Positions 23,694 to 26,633 of a stretch of 26,633 nt of DNA are shown here, piece after piece. Made by a program: the position numbers and the translations under genes. Source of the DNA: G020353115 sp964389685 (lineage in GTDB: Bacteria > Bacteroidota > Bacteroidia > Bacteroidales > VadinHA17); contig CAYMFM010000054.1 of NCBI GenBank assembly GCA_964389685.1, forward strand, positions 1-26,633. The letters are read 5' to 3'. Under the pieces are notes generated by a model, which saw nothing but the letters and a program-made list of their open reading frames with translations, ran no database searches and was not told where the DNA came from. Numbering within the stretch: position 1 is the stretch's first letter; each line of letters starts with the position of its first letter.

Positions 23694-26632
23694 GAAAAAA
23701 GATTACAATCTTTTGTATTGCTATGCTAGTGCTGGTTTCCTGCACCACAAAAAGGAATATAGATTATGTCAATCCGTTTATCGGTACCGGGGGACATGGA
23801 CATACATACCCGGGTCCCAGCATGCCTTTTGGTATGATGCAACTGGGACCGGATACTCGATTGACAGGATGGGATGGATGTTCAGGATACCATTATACCG
23901 ACTCGGTAATCTATGGTTTCAGCCATACACACCTTAGCGGGACGGGAATATCAGACTATGGCGATATCCTGTTTATGCCCACTACAGGAGAAATCCAATT
24001 TAACAAAGGTGATGAAAATGATACTTCTACCGGATATTGTTCATTATTCAGGAAATCAAAAGAGCAGGCTTCTCCCGGGTATTATTCAGTATTGCTTGAC
24101 GATTATGCTGTCCTAACGGAACTTACGGTCACCGAACGAGCTGGTTACCACAAATATACCTTTCCTCAAGGTGAGGAGTCCCATATAATCATTGACCTGG
24201 AACACAGGGATCCTGTAATTGAATCCTGGCTGGAGATCCTTAGTGATACGGAAATTGCCGGTTATCGCAGGTCTAGAGAATGGGCGAAGGACCAGAGGCT
24301 CTATTTTTATGCAACTTTTTCAAAGCCATTTGACACCTATATCATTACTGAAAATGATACCATTCTGCCGGATGCTGACAGGGGAGAAGGGAAGAATGTA
24401 AAAGCGGCATTCAACTTTTCAACCACGGAGGGTGAAGTGATCTTCGTGAAGATCGGAATATCGGCCGTCAGTGCTGAAGGTGCGAAAAATAACCTGCTGT
24501 CCGGGATCGGGGAACGTTCTTTTGATGAGGTCAGACTCGCTGCAGAAGAGGCCTGGGAAACACAGCTCCGGAAAATAGATGTTAGCGGAGGTAGCCGGGA
24601 GCAAAAAGAGATATTCTATTCTGCCCTCTACCACGCTTCCCTGAATCCGAATCTCTATACAGACGCTGATGGTCAGTACCGTGGAAGGGACATGGAAGTT
24701 CACCAGGCTGAGGGCTTCGATTATTATACCCTCTTCTCTCTCTGGGATACCTTTCGTGCTGCACATCCGTTATTTACGATCATTGAACCCGAGCGGACCG
24801 TCGATATCATTAAGACCTTCCTGACACAGTACAACCAGGGAGGATTGCTGCCCGTATGGGAACTTTCGGGAAATGAAACCATGACCATGATCGGCTATCA
24901 TTCAATTCCCGTTATTGTTGATGCATACATCAAGGGGATCCGTGATTTTGACGTTGAAAAAGCCTACGAAGCCATGAAACATAGTGCAGAACTGGATCAT
25001 CTTGGATTGAAAGCCTACAGGGAATATGGATATATTCCGGTCAGTGAAGAGTCAGAGTCAGTTTCCAAAACCCTGGAATATGCTTACGACGATTGGTGTA
25101 TTGCACAAATGGCAAAGGAACTTGGAAAGGATGCAGATTATGAATACTTCTTGAAGAGAGCACAATCCTACAAAAACATTTTTGATCCATCCACCGGGTT
25201 TATGAGGGGCAGAATTAATGGTGGCTGGTTTATTCCCTTCGATCCGCGCGAGGTGAATTTCAATTATACGGAAGCCAATTCATGGCAGTATAGCTTCTTT
25301 GTTCCACACGATGTTTCGGGCCTGATGGATCTGCTGGGAGGCCGTGAACCGTTTGTCAATAAGCTCGATCAGCTTTTCACGGAGAGCAGTGAAACTACCG
25401 GAAGAGACCAGGCGGATATTACAGGATTGATCGGACAATATGCTCATGGAAATGAGCCCAGCCACCATATGGCTTACCTGTATGCTTTTGCCGGTGTCCC
25501 ATACCGAACCCAGGAAATGGTCTCCCGGATCATGAAGCAACTTTACTCCGTTAACCCGGATGGATTGAGTGGCAATGAGGATGCCGGACAGATGTCAGCC
25601 TGGTATGTATTGAGCGCCCTGGGATTCTATTCCGTAACCCCGGGGCTTGACTATTATGTTTTTGGTACACCCGCGTTTAAGAAAGTGGAAATTAACCTGC
25701 CGGATGGAAACCAGTTTCGCATCATAGCCAAAAACCTTACCGCGGAAAACATCTATATTCAATCAGCAACACTCAACGGAGAAAACTACACGAAATCCTT
25801 TATCAGGCATCGCGATATTGTATCCGGGGGCGAGCTTGTCCTGGAAATGGGGAACACTCCCGGAGCAGGCTGGGGAACAGGTAGTGATGACATCCCTGTG
25901 GCTTCCATCCGGGATCACCTGATCCAACCGGTTCCGCATCTGACGAGGGGTGAAAGAACGTTTATCGATTCAACGGTGATCGCTCTGGGATCAATAAATG
26001 GAGCAGATCTGTATTATACCCTCGATGGTTCGGTACCTGATCTGACTTCAGCCCGGTATCAATCTCCAATCACCATTAATCAGACGACCGTTTTGAAGGC
26101 TTTCTCCTGTAAGGAGGGAGAATCGGCAAGCCGGATCATCACTGCCGAATTCAGGAAAATTTCCCCCGGCAGAACAATTATGCTCTCATCCACCTTTTCA
26201 CCCCAATACTCGGCAGGTGGAAAAATGGCGCTCATCGACTACATCCGGGGTCCAAAGAATTTTCGTACAGGAGCCTGGCAGGGATATGAAGGACAGAACC
26301 TTGAAGCGGTTGTAGACCTGGGCAAGCCACAGGAGATCCATAGCCTGTCCGCCGGATTTCTGCAGGATGCCGGATCCTGGATCTTCATGCCGGAATATGT
26401 CGAATTTTCTGTCTCCAATGATGGAAAGACATTTATACCGGTCGGCAGGGTGAATAACAACATCAGTCAACGGGATAATCAAATTGTGATCAAAGAGTTT
26501 AAAATTAATGTCTATCCCAAGCAGGTTCGGTATGTCAAAGTCTTTACCAGATCAATCATCGATTGCCCGGCATGGCACAAAGGGGCAGGAGGGAAGGCAT
26601 GGCTGTTTGTGGATGAGATTGTTATACAGTAG
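23666..26632 (+). CDS. Lipoprotein GH92 alpha-mannosidase with C-terminal hexosaminidase-C-like and discoidin-like domains
   Basis: This 988-residue enzyme would remove terminal alpha-mannose from N-glycans, mannans or related glycans by a calcium-dependent inverting mechanism. It has a lipoprotein signal with lipid Cys26 (LVLVSC). The GH92 N-terminal domain shows VNPFIGTGGHGHTYPGPSMP, GWDGCSGYHY (68-77) and FSHTHLSGTG. The helical catalytic domain shows YSALYHASLNPN, FSLWDTFRAAHPL and GNEDAGQMSAWYVLSALGFY (636 on). Two additions follow: a hexosaminidase C-terminal-like Ig domain (about 765-830, YYTLDGSVPDLTSARY) and an F5/8 (discoidin-like) module (about 845-988, LEAVVDLGKP ... VEFSVSNDGKTF) that may bind sugar. 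The start could be 23666 (with a Shine-Dalgarno) or 23690 (980 residues). The gene overlaps the CBM9-like gene, so the two are coupled. It is complete and ends one base before the window edge. Confidence 0.94.
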   Translation: MEIKKESKMRKKITIFCIAMLVLVSCTTKRNIDYVNPFIGTGGHGHTYPGPSMPFGMMQLGPDTRLTGWDGCSGYHYTDSVIYGFSHTHLSGTGISDYGDILFMPTTGEIQFNKGDENDTSTGYCSLFRKSKEQASPGYYSVLLDDYAVLTELTVTERAGYHKYTFPQGEESHIIIDLEHRDPVIESWLEILSDTEIAGYRRSREWAKDQRLYFYATFSKPFDTYIITENDTILPDADRGEGKNVKAAFNFSTTEGEVIFVKIGISAVSAEGAKNNLLSGIGERSFDEVRLAAEEAWETQLRKIDVSGGSREQKEIFYSALYHASLNPNLYTDADGQYRGRDMEVHQAEGFDYYTLFSLWDTFRAAHPLFTIIEPERTVDIIKTFLTQYNQGGLLPVWELSGNETMTMIGYHSIPVIVDAYIKGIRDFDVEKAYEAMKHSAELDHLGLKAYREYGYIPVSEESESVSKTLEYAYDDWCIAQMAKELGKDADYEYFLKRAQSYKNIFDPSTGFMRGRINGGWFIPFDPREVNFNYTEANSWQYSFFVPHDVSGLMDLLGGREPFVNKLDQLFTESSETTGRDQADITGLIGQYAHGNEPSHHMAYLYAFAGVPYRTQEMVSRIMKQLYSVNPDGLSGNEDAGQMSAWYVLSALGFYSVTPGLDYYVFGTPAFKKVEINLPDGNQFRIIAKNLTAENIYIQSATLNGENYTKSFIRHRDIVSGGELVLEMGNTPGAGWGTGSDDIPVASIRDHLIQPVPHLTRGERTFIDSTVIALGSINGADLYYTLDGSVPDLTSARYQSPITINQTTVLKAFSCKEGESASRIITAEFRKISPGRTIMLSSTFSPQYSAGGKMALIDYIRGPKNFRTGAWQGYEGQNLEAVVDLGKPQEIHSLSAGFLQDAGSWIFMPEYVEFSVSNDGKTFIPVGRVNNNISQRDNQIVIKEFKINVYPKQVRYVKVFTRSIIDCPAWHKGAGGKAWLFVDEIVIQ

Positions 26633-26633
26633 T

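Overview
The window looks like chromosomal DNA of a Bacteroidota bacterium, most likely an environmental Bacteroidales-type lineage. The evidence is the DUF349 coiled-coil protein, the long YidC, the diverged AddA/AddB pair, the secreted lipoprotein glycosidases (GH9, GH92, CBM9-like), the scarcity of Shine-Dalgarno sequences and a few TAnnTTTG-like -7 promoter elements. It is a draft assembly with two 100-N gaps. I see no tRNA, rRNA, CRISPR array, transposase, integrase or phage gene.

Layout. 1-1897 (minus strand): a probable three-gene run of aldo/keto reductase, a small two-helix membrane protein and an SSAT-like GNAT acetyltransferase, whose 3' end runs into a degenerate 7-nt repeat. 2089-9211 (plus): a tightly coupled addA / radical SAM (TIGR01212, YhcC-like) / addB operon with 4-nt and 1-nt overlaps. 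9284-11026 (plus): a two-helix K+ channel carrying eighteen uninterrupted 12-residue repeats at its N-terminal side, behind a palindromic putative operator. 11047-12961 (minus): gpmA, a gap, the 5' part of a secreted DUF4350-like protein, a second 7-nt repeat and trmD. 13154-19082 (plus): DUF349 protein (with a likely frameshift near its start), pyrG (TTG start) and yidC (with a TPR-like insert). 19302-26632 (plus): four consecutive lipoprotein genes for glycan breakdown, namely GH9, a GHL10-like putative glycosidase, a CBM9-like protein and a GH92 alpha-mannosidase. A 35-bp imperfect inverted repeat sits between the second and third of these.

How the genes work together. AddA and AddB would form the two-nuclease RecBCD-like enzyme for double-strand break repair. 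The radical SAM gene is locked into the same transcript, but its role there is unknown. TrmD, PyrG and YidC are housekeeping functions. The four lipoproteins probably process a plant- or glycoprotein-derived glycan at the cell envelope; no SusC/SusD pair is present in the window.

The strongest candidate for something undescribed is the channel. Its perfectly periodic 12-residue repeat (F-G-x-G-x-V-x-F-x-x-x-x) is not a pentapeptide repeat and could fold as a very tight beta-solenoid joined to a K+-selective pore. The second assembly gap is almost certainly spurious, because the same 55 bases flank it on both sides.
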